Below, one piece after another: positions 9,124 to 17,870 of a stretch of DNA of 40,645 nucleotides. The notes under the pieces are model-generated. The model searched no databases. It was given only the letters and a program-made list of their open reading frames with translations, and was not told where the DNA came from. The position numbers were made by a program, and so were the translations under genes. Position 1 is the stretch's first letter, and every line of letters starts with the position of its first letter. Origin of the DNA: a virus; IMG/VR virus record IMGVR_UViG_3300044699_000087, positions 1 through 40,645 of that record; one strand, 5' to 3'.

Positions 9124-9831
9124 GACGACGTCCTCGACAGGTTCATGGCCACCACCGACACCTCGCCCGTGCTCACCGTGTCGGTGGCGTCATTGACACG
9201 GGTCAGGGTGGCGATCAGCAGCGGCGGGATACCGAACGCCTGCGCCGGGGTCGACACGGCCTGCACGCCCGTCGAGATCGTGTACTTCGCGGTCTGCGCC
9301 GGGTTGGCCGGCACGGCGATCCCGCCGAGGTCGACGGTGGTGGGGGTCGTGTCGAACGCGGGGGCGGACAGGAAGTTGAGCACCACGTACGTGATCGACC
9401 AGTGCGCGTTGCCGGTGCTGGCCGCTTCCTTCGTCCACAGGAAGTTCAGGGACACCTGCGACCAGCCCGCGGGCACCTCACGGGCCCACTTGATGCGCTG
9501 CCCCTTGGTGAGCACGACCCTCGGCACGCCGGCGACGGTGCCGGCGGCCGAGGTCATCGTCCCGTCCGTCGTCATCGACGGGGCGTTCGTGAACGTGAAG
9601 TCGTGGAACGTGTTCAGCGCAGCCGAGATCGCCAGCGTGTTCGCCGTCGTGTTCCCCGTCAGTGTGACCCCGCCGACGGTCATCACCCCGGTCGACTTGA
9701 TCGTCCCCCCCGACAGCCAGGTCCGACGTCGACCCCGGCAACTCGAGGTCCTGGTTGGGCAGGATCTCGGTGTCGGGGGCGACGATGTTCCCGCGGTGGC
9801 TGGCACCTGTGGTCTTGGTGGCCTTGCCCAC
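9120..9831 (-). CDS. Putative virion (capsid-associated) protein
   Basis: This is about 236 residues when the run of seven G (coding strand) near 9708 is read as six. The N-terminus MGKATKTTGASHRGNIVAP is polar; the body is beta-rich (GTIKSTGVMTVGGVTLTGN, NTFHDFTFTNAP, WSQVSLNFLWTKE, WSITYVVLNFLSAPA). That composition fits a head fibre, decoration or minor structural protein. It lies between the capsid accessory genes and the adaptor. It starts at GTG 9831, shortly after the stop of the acidic protein. No specific family was recognised. Confidence 0.6.
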
Positions 9832-9843
9832 GCGGGCCTCCTG

Positions 9844-10206
9844 TCAGCTCGGGGCGCGGTTGCTGTCGGCTTGCAGCTGGTCGCAGCAGGCTTGCAGGTC
9901 GGCCTTGGTGCGGGCGGAGACGATCTGCTCGTCGGGGACGCCGAGCAGGCGGGCGTAGGCCTCCCAGTCGCCCCGGGAGTCGGAGGGCTTGGGCCGGACG
10001 GCCTCGACGGGCTCGTCGGCGTCCTCGCCGTCCTGGGGGTCGTCTCCGGGGTCGCCGTCGTCGGGCTGGTCGGAGGGGGCCGCGGGCGTGTCGTCCCGCG
10101 GCTCACCCTCCTGCCGCCCCGCAACGGCGGACTCGTCGGTCACCGCCGGGGCTTCGGCGTCGGCGACGGCGACGCTGGGGCCGGTGGCGTTGGTGATCTT
10201 GGGCAT
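9844..10206 (-). CDS. Acidic protein with C-terminal SAP/Rho-N-like helical motif
   Basis: From the ATG at 10206 this is 120 residues. It is preceded by a strong GAGGAGG box. Residues about 35-80 are extremely acidic (DDGDPGDDPQDGEDADEP). The last ~35 residues (WEAYARLLGVPDEQIVSARTKADL) resemble the short helix-extended-helix of SAP/Rho-N-type domains found in phage head-region proteins. In the same frame upstream, codons from a TTG near 10307 would add a zinc-ribbon-like CGCG...CPRC segment; the Shine-Dalgarno argues for the internal ATG. It may be a head assembly or DNA-linked factor. Confidence 0.6.
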   Translation of the reverse strand: MPKITNATGPSVAVADAEAPAVTDESAVAGRQEGEPRDDTPAAPSDQPDDGDPGDDPQDGEDADEPVEAVRPKPSDSRGDWEAYARLLGVPDEQIVSARTKADLQACCDQLQADSNRAPS

Positions 10207-10307
10207 GGTGGCCTCCTCAGGCTCCATCGTGTTGGTCCCGCGGCAGCGCGGGCACACGGTGAGGCGTACCCGCCACCGTGCCCCGCAGCCGCAGCGGTGG
10301 ACCAACG

Positions 10308-10766
10308 TCAGGCGGCGACCAGCGTGGCGCCGTTGTCGAGGGGGATCCAGCACAGGTTCCACGTGATGACACCGTCGGTGCCCGCGGAGACGTGCTCGAT
10401 CTGCCCGATGGTCAGCGCGGTGTCGAGGCGGGCCGTGCCGTAGCCGATCGACATGAGCTTGGGCGGGGCCGTGGTGGTGGCCAGCCCGAACTGCAGGACC
10501 GACCCGGCGAGCGTGTCGGTGGTGCCGATGTCGGTGGCGGCGCACATGTCCTGCGTGTCGCCCGTGGTCGGGTTGAACTGGAGCTTGTAGCTGTTCGCCA
10601 CGGTGATCGACGTGGTCACGACGCCCCACATGGCGGTGACGAGCACGCGGCCGGTGGCGACGGTGAACAGGGGGACGGTGGTGGCGGCGAGGGTGCCGGT
10701 GGACTTCGTGGCGACCTGGCCGAGAGCGATGTCCCGGATCTGGCTGCCCTGGATCATGGTGGTCAT
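10308..10766 (-). CDS. Putative decoration or minor virion protein
   Basis: This intact 152-residue protein is beta-rich and low in charge. Segments include LFTVATGRVLVTAMWGVVTT, SYKLQFNPTTGDTQDMC and VITWNLCWIPLDNGATLV. The TGRVLVT element recurs in the protein at 39764-40234, hinting at a shared strand motif. The ATG overlaps nothing but lies 3 nt after the upstream stop and has GGAG 8 nt before it. It fits a capsid decoration or fibre subunit by position just after the capsid gene. Confidence 0.6.
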   Translation of the reverse strand: MTTMIQGSQIRDIALGQVATKSTGTLAATTVPLFTVATGRVLVTAMWGVVTTSITVANSYKLQFNPTTGDTQDMCAATDIGTTDTLAGSVLQFGLATTTAPPKLMSIGYGTARLDTALTIGQIEHVSAGTDGVITWNLCWIPLDNGATLVAA

Positions 10767-10768
10767 GG

Positions 10769-11191
10769 TCAGGCTCCGATCGCGGGCAGGTTGGCGGGCG
10801 AGCGCTGCGACTTGAGGTCCGTGGTGATGATCACGACGGTCCCGGTGCTCGACGACGCCACCTTGATGTAGTCGTAGGTGTCCGACAGCTCGGCACCGGA
10901 GACCTCCAGCACAGCCACAGGCAGCGCCGTGGTCGTGGTGGCCACGCTGCCCGAGGTGGGGGCGGCGGTCGCCCACGTGGTCGCACCAGCGGCGCCGGCG
11001 TTGACCCAGATCTGGGTCAGGGTGGCGAGCGCCTGGGCGCCGGTGCCAGCGGCGTCCTTCGCTTCGGTGAGCGTGAACGTCTCGGCGTTGCCTCCGACGC
11101 ACAGGAACACCGCGTTCTCTGCGTCACGCATGTTCACGTAGACGTTGTCGGCGGTGGGCAGGAAGTTCACGAGACGGCCTAGGGCCTGCAT
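10769..11191 (-). CDS. Capsid-associated protein downstream of the major capsid gene
   Basis: This is a 140-residue protein with its own strong Shine-Dalgarno (AAGGAGGGG) before the ATG. The sequence is rich in Ala, Thr and Val with alternating strands (ADNVYVNMRDAENAVFLCVG, DTYDYIKVASSSTGTVVI). It directly follows the capsid gene after a hairpin. Such genes often encode head decoration proteins. An apparent in-frame fusion to the capsid protein exists only because a run of six C in the capsid gene shifts its frame; the RBS shows this is a separate gene. Confidence 0.65.
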   Translation of the reverse strand: MQALGRLVNFLPTADNVYVNMRDAENAVFLCVGGNAETFTLTEAKDAAGTGAQALATLTQIWVNAGAAGATTWATAAPTSGSVATTTTALPVAVLEVSGAELSDTYDYIKVASSSTGTVVIITTDLKSQRSPANLPAIGA

Positions 11192-11232
11192 TTTTCCCCT
11201 CCTTGACGGGGGTTGATTGCCGTGTTGGATGA

Positions 11233-11264
11233 CCCCGGGCCGGGGTGTGAATGCCGGCCCGGGG
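11233..11264 (-). terminator. Hairpin after the capsid gene
   Basis: A perfect 11-bp inverted repeat, CCCCGGGCCGG and its complement, encloses a 10-nt loop in the gap between the capsid stop (11278) and the next gene. There is no U tract on either side, so it may be a partial or processive terminator, or an mRNA-stabilising hairpin that raises capsid mRNA relative to downstream genes. Confidence 0.6.
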
Positions 11265-11277
11265 GCGGGACTACCTA

Positions 11278-12739
11278 TCAGGCCCGGACGGCGACCTTCA
11301 CGAACGGCGACAGCGTCGCGCTGCCCTGCTTGGGGGGTGATCGCCGACTCGATCAGCGGCCGACCATCGACCCGCTGGATGAACCGGTACGCGGTGAGGT
11401 CGTTCTGGAACCGGAAGTGCGGCGACGACTCGGCCTGCATGACCTGCCGGTCACCGATCGCGTAGTACGACAGGTCCACGAAGTTGATGTCGCCCGCGGA
11501 GCCGACGGTGGGGACCTTCTCGGTGAAGGTCACGGGGCGGCCCAGGATCGTCATCGGCGGGCCCTCGGCGCCGTTGTTCAGCCAGATGGCCGAGCCGCCG
11601 GTACCGACCGACAGGGCCATGGTGGCCAGCTCGGGGAACGAGTCGATGTTCGCCACCCACTCGGCGTTCCCGAGGCTCGAGGGGAGCATGCGGGCGTACG
11701 CCTTGACGATGTTCTCCCACACGATCGTCGTGGCCGGCTGCCCGGTCTCCTTCGTCACCGACACGGCGGCCGGGCTGTTCAGCCAGCCCAGGGGCTCGCC
11801 GGAGCCGGTGCCGTTCATGAACCCGTCGTCCTCGTACCAGGCCATCGCGCGGGGGTACGCCTGGTTGAAAAACGCACCGAACGCGGTGGCGTCGGCGACG
11901 AGCTCGTTGGGGACCTCGGCGTACGCCGTCAGCTTCTTGGCCTCGAGGCGGATGCGCCGGAACTTGGCCTGCGACTCGGTGAGCGATGCGCCCTCTTCGG
12001 TCCAGTAGCAGACGATCCCACCGAACACCGACGAGGCGTTGCTCGTGGAGTCGACGCCGGGGATGGTGACCGACAGGGTCTCCATCGGGATCACCGTCGC
12101 ACGAGGCCGCGTCACCGACTGCTCGAGGGCGATCATCATCACGTCGGAGCGCATCGACTCGGGGATGAGGAACCCGCCGTCGGACGGGACGACCGAGCCG
12201 TAGTCGTTGCGGATCTTGTGCATCGCCTCGAGGGCGGCGGTGCGCTTGGCCCGGTCGCCCGGGAGCTTCTCGTGCTGGAAGTTGATGGCCTGGAGGAACT
12301 CCGCCGCGTTGTCGAACAGGTCGGCGTCGTCGAGGCGGGCACCGGCGGCCGTCTTGTTGAACAGGGCGTTGCGGGCACCCCAGCCCGCGGAGCCGGGGGC
12401 GCCGTTGCTGGGACGCTGGTCGAGCCGGTTCACGCCGGTGGCGCGGCCCTTGCCTGCCTTCTCGTCCTTCAGGCGCCACGCGAGCTGGCGGTCCATCTCT
12501 TCCTTGGCCTCGGCGGCCAGCTTGGGCCGCTCCTGGTCGAGGATCTTGGTGACGGACGCCTGGACCTCGTCGTTGACCCGCTTCTGGAAGTCGGGGTCGC
12601 GGCGCTGCTGGTCCTTGACGTAGTTCCCGATCCAGGTGGCCAGGGCCTTCGGGTCCTCGTCGAGCTTGGCCAGCTGGGCCTTGTCGTTGAGCATCTCCTC
12701 CAGCTCGGTCGAGCTGGTGGGGATCAGCAGATCGGTCAT
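11278..12739 (-). CDS. Major capsid protein, HK97 fold
   Basis: This is about 486 residues when the run of six C near 11334 is read as five, giving the ending ITPKQGSATLSPFVKVAVRA. The first ~165 residues are charged and helical (LEEMLNDKAQLAKLDEDP, KRVNDEVQASVTKILDQ), as in the delta or scaffold domain that the head protease removes. The rest has HK97 hallmarks: GGFLIPESMRSDVMMIALE, YAEVPNELVADATAF, DGFMNGTGSGEPLGWLN and a late RVDGRPLIESA. The ATG overlaps the protease stop and is served by AAGGAGG within that gene. A hairpin follows the gene. Confidence 0.92.
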
Positions 12740-13713
12740 CGGTTCGCGGCCTCCTTGACGGCCCGTAGGAGCGAGAGAGCCTTCGGGGGCTCGGGTTGGG
12801 GTGTGGCCGTGGCCACGAGAGCTGCGAGGACCCGGGGAGCGCCGTGCGCGGCGGGTGCCTCTTCGGTGGTCTCGGCGGGCGGGTCGAGGTACTCGTCGGC
12901 GAGACCCGCGTCGAGCGCTTCGGCGGCGGTGTACCAGGTCTCGGCGAGCATCCGGGCCCGCCAGGTGGGCACGTCGTCGCCGGCCCGGTTGGCGTACACC
13001 CCGGCGATGACGTCGCTGATCTTGTCGAGCAGCGCCGCCATCTGGTGCATGTCCGTGGCGTTGCCGAGGCAGAACCCCGAGGCGTCGTGGATCATGATCA
13101 TGGCGGCCGAGTCGATGCAGATCGGGTCGCCGGCCATGGCGATCACCGAGGCGATGCTCGCAGCCACCGAGTCGATGGAGACGGTGATGTCGGCGGGGTG
13201 GGCGGCCAGGGCACGCTTGATGGCGATCCCCTCGAACACCTCACCGCCCGGCGAGTTGATGTGGACGTTGATGCGGCTGGCGGTGACGTCAGCGAGGGAC
13301 TCAACGACCTCAGCAGCGCTGATCCCCCAGTACCCGCCCCAGCTGTCGATGGTGTCGTAGATCCACAGTTCGGCCTCATCGGCGGTCTCGTTGACCAGCC
13401 GCAGCTTCGGTGCGTCCGCCACGAGAGCGCTGTCGGGGAGGGCTTCGCACACGACACGGCCGACGAGCTCGGACGCGGCGATCTCGGGGTGGCGGCCCCG
13501 GTACGCCCGGACGCGGGTCGCGGAGACGGCGCGGGCGCGGGTGAGGGCGGGGGTGTTGCGCTGCTCGGCGGCTTCGGCCATCTCGCGGAGCTCGGCGGCG
13601 GTCCCGCACACCAGGCCGTCGCCTGGTGCGCCCGCGGTGGTGTCGTTCTTGGCCCACCGGGCCGCGGCGCCCTTGCGGCCGGCGGCGGCCCGCTTCTCGG
13701 ACAGGTCGCTCAT
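12736..13713 (-). CDS. Head maturation protease, ClpP-like (S14 type)
   Basis: This 325-residue protein should cleave the capsid scaffold domain inside the prohead. The fold marker NSPGGEVFEGIAI is at about residues 153-165. The AAS motif with the likely nucleophile Ser is near residue 186 (SVAASIASVIAMAG), and MIHDASG carries the likely catalytic His near residue 209. The N-terminal ~100 residues are an extra charged domain beginning SEKRAAAGRKGAAARW. It lies between portal and capsid genes, the usual place. The last codons overlap the capsid start. Confidence 0.9.
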   Translation of the reverse strand: MSDLSEKRAAAGRKGAAARWAKNDTTAGAPGDGLVCGTAAELREMAEAAEQRNTPALTRARAVSATRVRAYRGRHPEIAASELVGRVVCEALPDSALVADAPKLRLVNETADEAELWIYDTIDSWGGYWGISAAEVVESLADVTASRINVHINSPGGEVFEGIAIKRALAAHPADITVSIDSVAASIASVIAMAGDPICIDSAAMIMIHDASGFCLGNATDMHQMAALLDKISDVIAGVYANRAGDDVPTWRARMLAETWYTAAEALDAGLADEYLDPPAETTEEAPAAHGAPRVLAALVATATPQPEPPKALSLLRAVKEAANR

Positions 13714-13750
13714 CGGCGGTGAACGTACGACCCGGGTGACGCGCGGCAGG

Positions 13751-15073
13751 TCAGAGAGCGGGCGGGAGTGCGCGGGGCCGCGGCATCCGTGCCCTGATCC
13801 GCAGCCGCGCCGCGGGCTCGGCCGGTTCCTCTTCCTCGTCGTCGTCCTCGCCGGGCGGCAACGGCATCACCGGGGCCAGCTGCGCCGGGGCAGGCTCGGG
13901 CTCGTCCCGCGGCAGGGCGGGCAGCCCGAACGCCTGCAGCGTCTCGTCCCAGTCGGCGCCGGCGTTGATCAGGGCGAGGGCCATGTCCACGTTCGCCTGC
14001 TGGGCGAGCCGCTCGGACTCTTCGTCCTTCGCCGGGTTCTGGTAGCAGAACTTGAGCTGCGGGTCGGCGTCGAACAGGGGGAGCAGCTTCTCGTTGAGCG
14101 CCCCCGCGATGCGGTCCAGGCGGGGGGTGAGGATGTCCTCTGCGAACAGGATGCGGGCAGCGACAGCGTTGGCCCGGTTCACATCGTCAGCGAGCCCGAG
14201 GCTGGCCTTGTGGATGGTGAACGCCTCACGGATCATGTCCCGGCTGGTGTTGACCAGCTGCTCGAACTGCATGTCCCGCTGGGTCATCTTCCGTTCGACC
14301 CACTCGGCGTTCTCCAGCACACCGACCCGGTGCGCGGCGGCGACGCCCTGGTGCTGCTCGCGCCACCGTTCCTGCCAGCGCTTGAACTCGGGCTCGCTGA
14401 GCGTCTTCTTGAACACGACGAACCCGCCGGGCTCGGCGCTGTTGATGAAGAAGTTGCGGTTCCACTCGACCCCGAACCTCTGCGAGTCGGCGATCCGCAT
14501 GCTGGCCTGGACCGGCCCCAGCCCGCGGTACGGGTCGAGCGGGTCCGGCATCTTCAGCTGGATCACCTCGTCCACACCCAACGGGATGAGGTTGCCGTCA
14601 GGCGCCCGGTACACGTACCCGGAGATGAACTCGTACGGGTCCGGCACGGGGGCCATGCGGTCGGGGCGGATCGGCCACAGCTCGAGCGGCAGGGACGAGC
14701 GGGGGTCGCGGCCGATGACCCACCATGCTTCGCCGGTGAGGTCCAGGTGCTGCTGGAAGATCTCGACGAACCCTTGGCGGGACGTGAACGGGTTCGGGCG
14801 ATCCCACAAATCGATGGCGGCGTGCTTCTCGACGGGGACCGGCTCGCCCTTGTTCGGGTTCCTGCTACGGCGCCGGACGAGCTCCCACTCGACCTTCGCG
14901 GTGCCTGTGGACGTCTTGTGGACAATCCCGAACAGGGTGCCGACGGCGCCCATCATCTGCATCTGCGCGACCTTGTCGCCGCCCTGGCCGCCGCCACGGC
15001 CGGCGAGGGCACGCCCGGCGGCTGCGGCGAGGGGGACGGGCGCCCGGGCGACGAGCGAACGCAGCGACTTCAC
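13751..15073 (-). CDS. Portal protein
   Basis: This is about 440 residues from a GTG that overlaps the upstream stop by GTGA. Portal rings form the packaging vertex and DNA channel. Phage portal features include DLTGEAWWVIGRDP, PLELWPIRPDRM, the GLGPVQASMRIAD turn, WNRNFFINSAEPGGFVVF and IREAFTIHKASLGLAD. The C-terminal ~60 residues are Pro/Glu/Asp rich (PPGEDDDEEEEPAEP) and end in a basic RLRIRARMPRPR tail. It is preceded by terminase genes and followed by the head protease. Confidence 0.92.
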   Translation of the reverse strand: MKSLRSLVARAPVPLAAAAGRALAGRGGGQGGDKVAQMQMMGAVGTLFGIVHKTSTGTAKVEWELVRRRSRNPNKGEPVPVEKHAAIDLWDRPNPFTSRQGFVEIFQQHLDLTGEAWWVIGRDPRSSLPLELWPIRPDRMAPVPDPYEFISGYVYRAPDGNLIPLGVDEVIQLKMPDPLDPYRGLGPVQASMRIADSQRFGVEWNRNFFINSAEPGGFVVFKKTLSEPEFKRWQERWREQHQGVAAAHRVGVLENAEWVERKMTQRDMQFEQLVNTSRDMIREAFTIHKASLGLADDVNRANAVAARILFAEDILTPRLDRIAGALNEKLLPLFDADPQLKFCYQNPAKDEESERLAQQANVDMALALINAGADWDETLQAFGLPALPRDEPEPAPAQLAPVMPLPPGEDDDEEEEPAEPAARLRIRARMPRPRALPPAL

Positions 15074-15339
15074 GACGCCTCGTCGTCGGACAGCAGGTCG
15101 TCGGCCACGATCAGCCCGGCGGCGAGGGTCAGCCAGCCGAGCGGCTCCCAGATTTGCCATGCCGCATGGCAAACAGACCCGCCCGCACCCAGGTAGAGCA
15201 GGGGACGGCGGGCACGTGCCGTGATGCCATGCACGACGGTGCGGGCCCGGCCCGAGCGCAGCCCGGCGAACAGGCGGGTGGTGCCGCGGGGCCGGCGCAG
15301 GACGGGGCGGTCGATGGCGGCTTGCACGCCCGGCAGCAT
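15070..15339 (-). CDS. Small membrane protein between terminase and portal genes
   Basis: This is an 89-residue protein from the ATG at 15339, 20 nt after the previous stop. The N-terminal half is basic (RRPRGTTRLFAGLRSGRAR). The second half has hydrophobic stretches (LLYLGAGGSVCHAAW and PLGWLTLAAGLIVADDLL), suggesting one or two membrane passes and an acidic tail. Its stop overlaps the portal GTG. The function is unknown; it is an odd place for a membrane protein in a packaging cassette. Confidence 0.65.
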   Translation of the reverse strand: MLPGVQAAIDRPVLRRPRGTTRLFAGLRSGRARTVVHGITARARRPLLYLGAGGSVCHAAWQIWEPLGWLTLAAGLIVADDLLSDDEAS

Positions 15340-15358
15340 GCCCGCCGGGTGCCGCGCG

Positions 15359-15643
15359 TCAGCCCGCGGCGTCCTCTTGGGCGTCGTCGTACGCCGACTG
15401 GATCTCCTTCGAGATCGCACCGCTGTCCGCGACGTCGTAGCCGTTCGCACGCGCCCACACCCGGATCTTCTGCGTCCGCGTCGCCCCGTCGTCCGCCTCG
15501 ACAGCGGCGACCTCGGCCTCGAGCTCGCCCTCGTCGACGTTGCCGGCGTCGTCGGCCGAACAGTGCGGGCACCGGTCGAGGCCGACGGCGTAGCGGGTGG
15601 TGCACTCACGGCAGACACGCAGCATGCGGGCAGGGTAGGTCAC
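15359..15643 (-). CDS. Zinc ribbon protein with Lsr2-like C-terminal domain
   Basis: This is a 94-residue protein with two parts. Residues 11-28 form a four-Cys zinc ribbon (CREC and CPHC). An acidic linker leads to residues 58-88, RTQKIRVWARANGYDVADSG and the helix after it, which match the C-terminal DNA-binding domain of the actinobacterial nucleoid protein Lsr2 (IRxWAxxNGYxVxxRGRI). The Arg-Gly-Arg that inserts into the DNA minor groove is replaced by Ser-Gly-Ala. It might therefore compete with host Lsr2 in partner contacts rather than bind AT-rich DNA. The GTG start overlaps the terminase stop by four bases. Confidence 0.75.
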   Translation of the reverse strand: MTYPARMLRVCRECTTRYAVGLDRCPHCSADDAGNVDEGELEAEVAAVEADDGATRTQKIRVWARANGYDVADSGAISKEIQSAYDDAQEDAAG

Positions 15644-17056
15644 GTCAGCCAGCGGATACCGGGCTCACCGAACTCGGCCAGAGCGTTGAACGCCGTCGCT
15701 GCGGCGTCGACCTGGTCGTCGTGGCTGCCACGCGGGAAATCGGTGTGCTCCGACACGAAACGGGCGTTCCACTCGCCCTCCACGATCAGGACGTTCCCCG
15801 CCTGCTGCTGCGCGGCGTAGCTGTTCGCCCGGATCTCCTTGTTCCCCGTCACCGGGTTCGCCGACGCATCGAACCCCGCCATGTGCGCGATCAGCTGCTG
15901 CGCCTGGTCCTTCCCGGCCTGGCCCGGGTCCTGCGGCAACTTCACCATCGTCCCGTCAGGGTCCCCCGCCGCGGCGGAGCGCATCTTCTGGCGCCACGTG
16001 TGTCCGTCCCACTGGCCACGCTCCACATGACCGATCACGAACCGGCCGTCGAACAGGCGCCCGACCCGCACCCCGACCGTCCAGTCCCCGCCCCCTTCGG
16101 TCGCGGCCAGGTCCCAGCCGCGGCACCACGTGACGTCGTCGGGCAGCTCGTGGGCCTTGACGAACCGCCACTTCGCTTCGGGGAACACCGACCCGCCCGC
16201 TTCGTTGGGGCGCTGCTGCACCTGCGCGTTCCACACCGCGCCGCCCATCAACAGGGACAGCTGCTTGCGCTGCTTCGTCAGTTCGGACACCGGCCACCGT
16301 TCGGGCCACAGGGCCTCGCCGAGCTCACGCCCGAGCGGGTCGGTGTCGGGGTCGTCGCAGAACCCGGGCATCCGCAGCGCCGACCACTCCTCCGGTGACT
16401 CCTCGACGAGGAACCCGGCGGGGGTCGTTGGCGTGCCACCGGGCCAGCGCCATGAGAGCGGCGCCGCCGGGTTCGATCCGGCCGAACATGGTGCCGACGA
16501 GCCACTCGTTGACCTTGGCCCGCTGCACCGGCGACATGGCGGCCTCGTAGCCCTTGAGGGGGTCGTCGATGACCATGAGGTCGGCGCCTTCGCCGATGGG
16601 TGTCCCACCGACACCGACGGTGATCATCCCGCCGGTGTCCCCGTCGATGTCCCACCGGGACGCGGACTCGGAGCGGCGGGACACGCGGACGTCGAACATG
16701 TGGCCGTGCTCGGTGACCATGTCCCGCACGGCGCGCCCGCGGCGTTCGGCGAACTCGGCGGTGTGCCCACCCCAGATGACCCGCTTGTCCGGGTTGGTGC
16801 AGAGGTAGTGGGCGACGAACCGCTCGAGGTACTTCGTCTTGCCGTGGCGGATGGCGACTTCGAGGATGAGGCGGGTCGCGGCGGCGATGGTGGCTTGGGC
16901 GTGTTCCTCCATGACGTGGAGGTGGCGGGGCGCGTCGTATTTGCCCCGGCCGGTGTGGACGGCCCAGGCGAGCGGGGAGGTGCGCCAGGGTTCGTCTGGT
17001 GGCGGCGGGGGGTCTACGAGGTCAGCGGCGAGCGCCCACGGCGACGGGGCAGGCAC
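15640..17056 (-). CDS. Terminase large subunit
   Basis: This is about 471 residues after reading the run of five C near 16425 as four, which restores RWHANDPAGFLVEE. The ATPase part has a Walker A-like IRHGKTKY near residue 70 and Walker B LMVIDDP. The nuclease part has WDLAATEGGGDWT and a late SHDDQVDA, acidic residues of the RNase H-like fold. It drives DNA packaging and cuts concatemers. As in many actinophages the small subunit gene is not adjacent but lies about 2 kb upstream, separated by miniprotein genes. Confidence 0.9.
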
Positions 17057-17065
17057 ATCAGCCCG

Positions 17066-17233
17066 TCACTTCGGCTGGTCCTCGCCGAAGCGCCAGAACG
17101 CCACGGTCATGTGGTTGTCCATGGCGTAGCGCAGCGCCTCGACCTCGGTGTTGAACACCTGTGCGCCGCCGGACCAGTCGTGGTGGTAGGCGACCCACAC
17201 GCCGCCGTGGCTGATCATGCGCGGGTCGCTCAT
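17066..17233 (-). CDS. Conserved small phage protein (55 aa)
   Basis: This 55-residue protein contains GGVWVAYHHDWSGGAQVF, EVEALRYAMDNHM and TVAFWRFGED. This WVAY...VF..E.EALR.A....M.V.FW.FGE pattern occurs as a small protein of unknown function near actinophage terminase genes. The ATG overlaps the upstream stop by ATGA. No catalytic motif is visible. Confidence 0.75.
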   Translation of the reverse strand: MSDPRMISHGGVWVAYHHDWSGGAQVFNTEVEALRYAMDNHMTVAFWRFGEDQPK

Positions 17234-17661
17234 GTCTCGGGCCCGGTGATGAGCTCGGCGCCTCGGGCGATCATGGTGTGCCCGCGGCGCAGCACGGTCG
17301 CCACGTGCGCCGGGATGTTGGCGACCGGGTCGGCGTCGGACCCGCACTCGCACGGCTCGGCCTTGTCGTCGGGGACGGGGACACGTTCGATGTCGCAGCC
17401 GGGGCAGTGCCAGCCGGAGGGCGGGTGGACGACGGGGCCGCCGTCGTTGGTCATGAGCCGCATCACGACCCACCCGGCCTGGTCGCCTTCCTCGCCACCG
17501 GCGAGCGCTTCGACGGTTTGGAGGGTGACGTCGTAGCCCCGGTAGAACACGGCCCAGCCCAGACCGCCGTGGCCGTGACGGACGCCGACGTGGTGGGCCC
17601 CGAGCGATGGGCCGGTCAGTTCGGGCGGCAGGTCCGCGGTCTCACACGTCAGGCAGGTCAT
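17230..17661 (-). CDS. Hypothetical protein with zinc-binding Cys pairs (143 aa)
   Basis: The protein begins MTCLTCETADLPPELTG, giving one Cys pair, and has a second cluster near residues 85-106 (CPGCDIERVPVPDDKAEPC followed by ECG). The centre (GWAVFYRGYDVTLQTVEALA and AGWVVMRLMTNDGG) is probably a small alpha/beta domain. The Cys pairs suggest a structural zinc. It is part of a chain of ATGA-overlapping genes upstream of the large terminase. Function is unknown. Confidence 0.65.
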   Translation of the reverse strand: MTCLTCETADLPPELTGPSLGAHHVGVRHGHGGLGWAVFYRGYDVTLQTVEALAGGEEGDQAGWVVMRLMTNDGGPVVHPPSGWHCPGCDIERVPVPDDKAEPCECGSDADPVANIPAHVATVLRRGHTMIARGAELITGPET

Positions 17662-17870
17662 CGGTCACCGTTCCAGATCGAGGCGCTCTCAACGGTCCAG
17701 CCGTCGTCCCTGTAGCTCTCCAGCTTGACCCGCAGCTCGTCGAGGGCGGCGAAGGCGCTGACGGGTGCCGGGGTGGTCTCGTCGGTCAGGGCGAAAGTGA
17801 GGGTCTCCTCCGACCCGTTGAATCCTCCCGGCCTGCGGGTGAGGGTGGCCGAGTGCAGGTAGCGGCTCAT
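17658..17870 (-). CDS. Hypothetical protein (70 aa)
   Basis: This 70-residue protein has strands (YLHSATLTRR, EETLTFALTDE) followed by a helix FAALDELRVKLESYRDDGW and a final strand VESASIWNG. The small alpha/beta pattern recalls short phage proteins with no assigned role. It overlaps both neighbours by four bases, which supports its being translated. Confidence 0.65.
   Translation of the reverse strand: MSRYLHSATLTRRPGGFNGSEETLTFALTDETTPAPVSAFAALDELRVKLESYRDDGWTVESASIWNGDR

Noticed and set aside
10769-12739. A single 656-residue capsid plus downstream protein fusion
   Set aside because: The fusion depends on a six-C run shifting the capsid frame past its stop; a strong Shine-Dalgarno and ATG at 11191, and a hairpin between, show two genes.
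11213-13360. A 715-codon rightward frame opposite the capsid and protease genes
   Set aside because: It is antisense to two well-supported head genes and has no recognisable domain or start signal.
15640-17056. Programmed frameshift in the terminase gene
   Set aside because: No slippery heptamer; the break is a C5 run, and removing one C restores the conserved HANDPAG segment. It matches the error pattern elsewhere.
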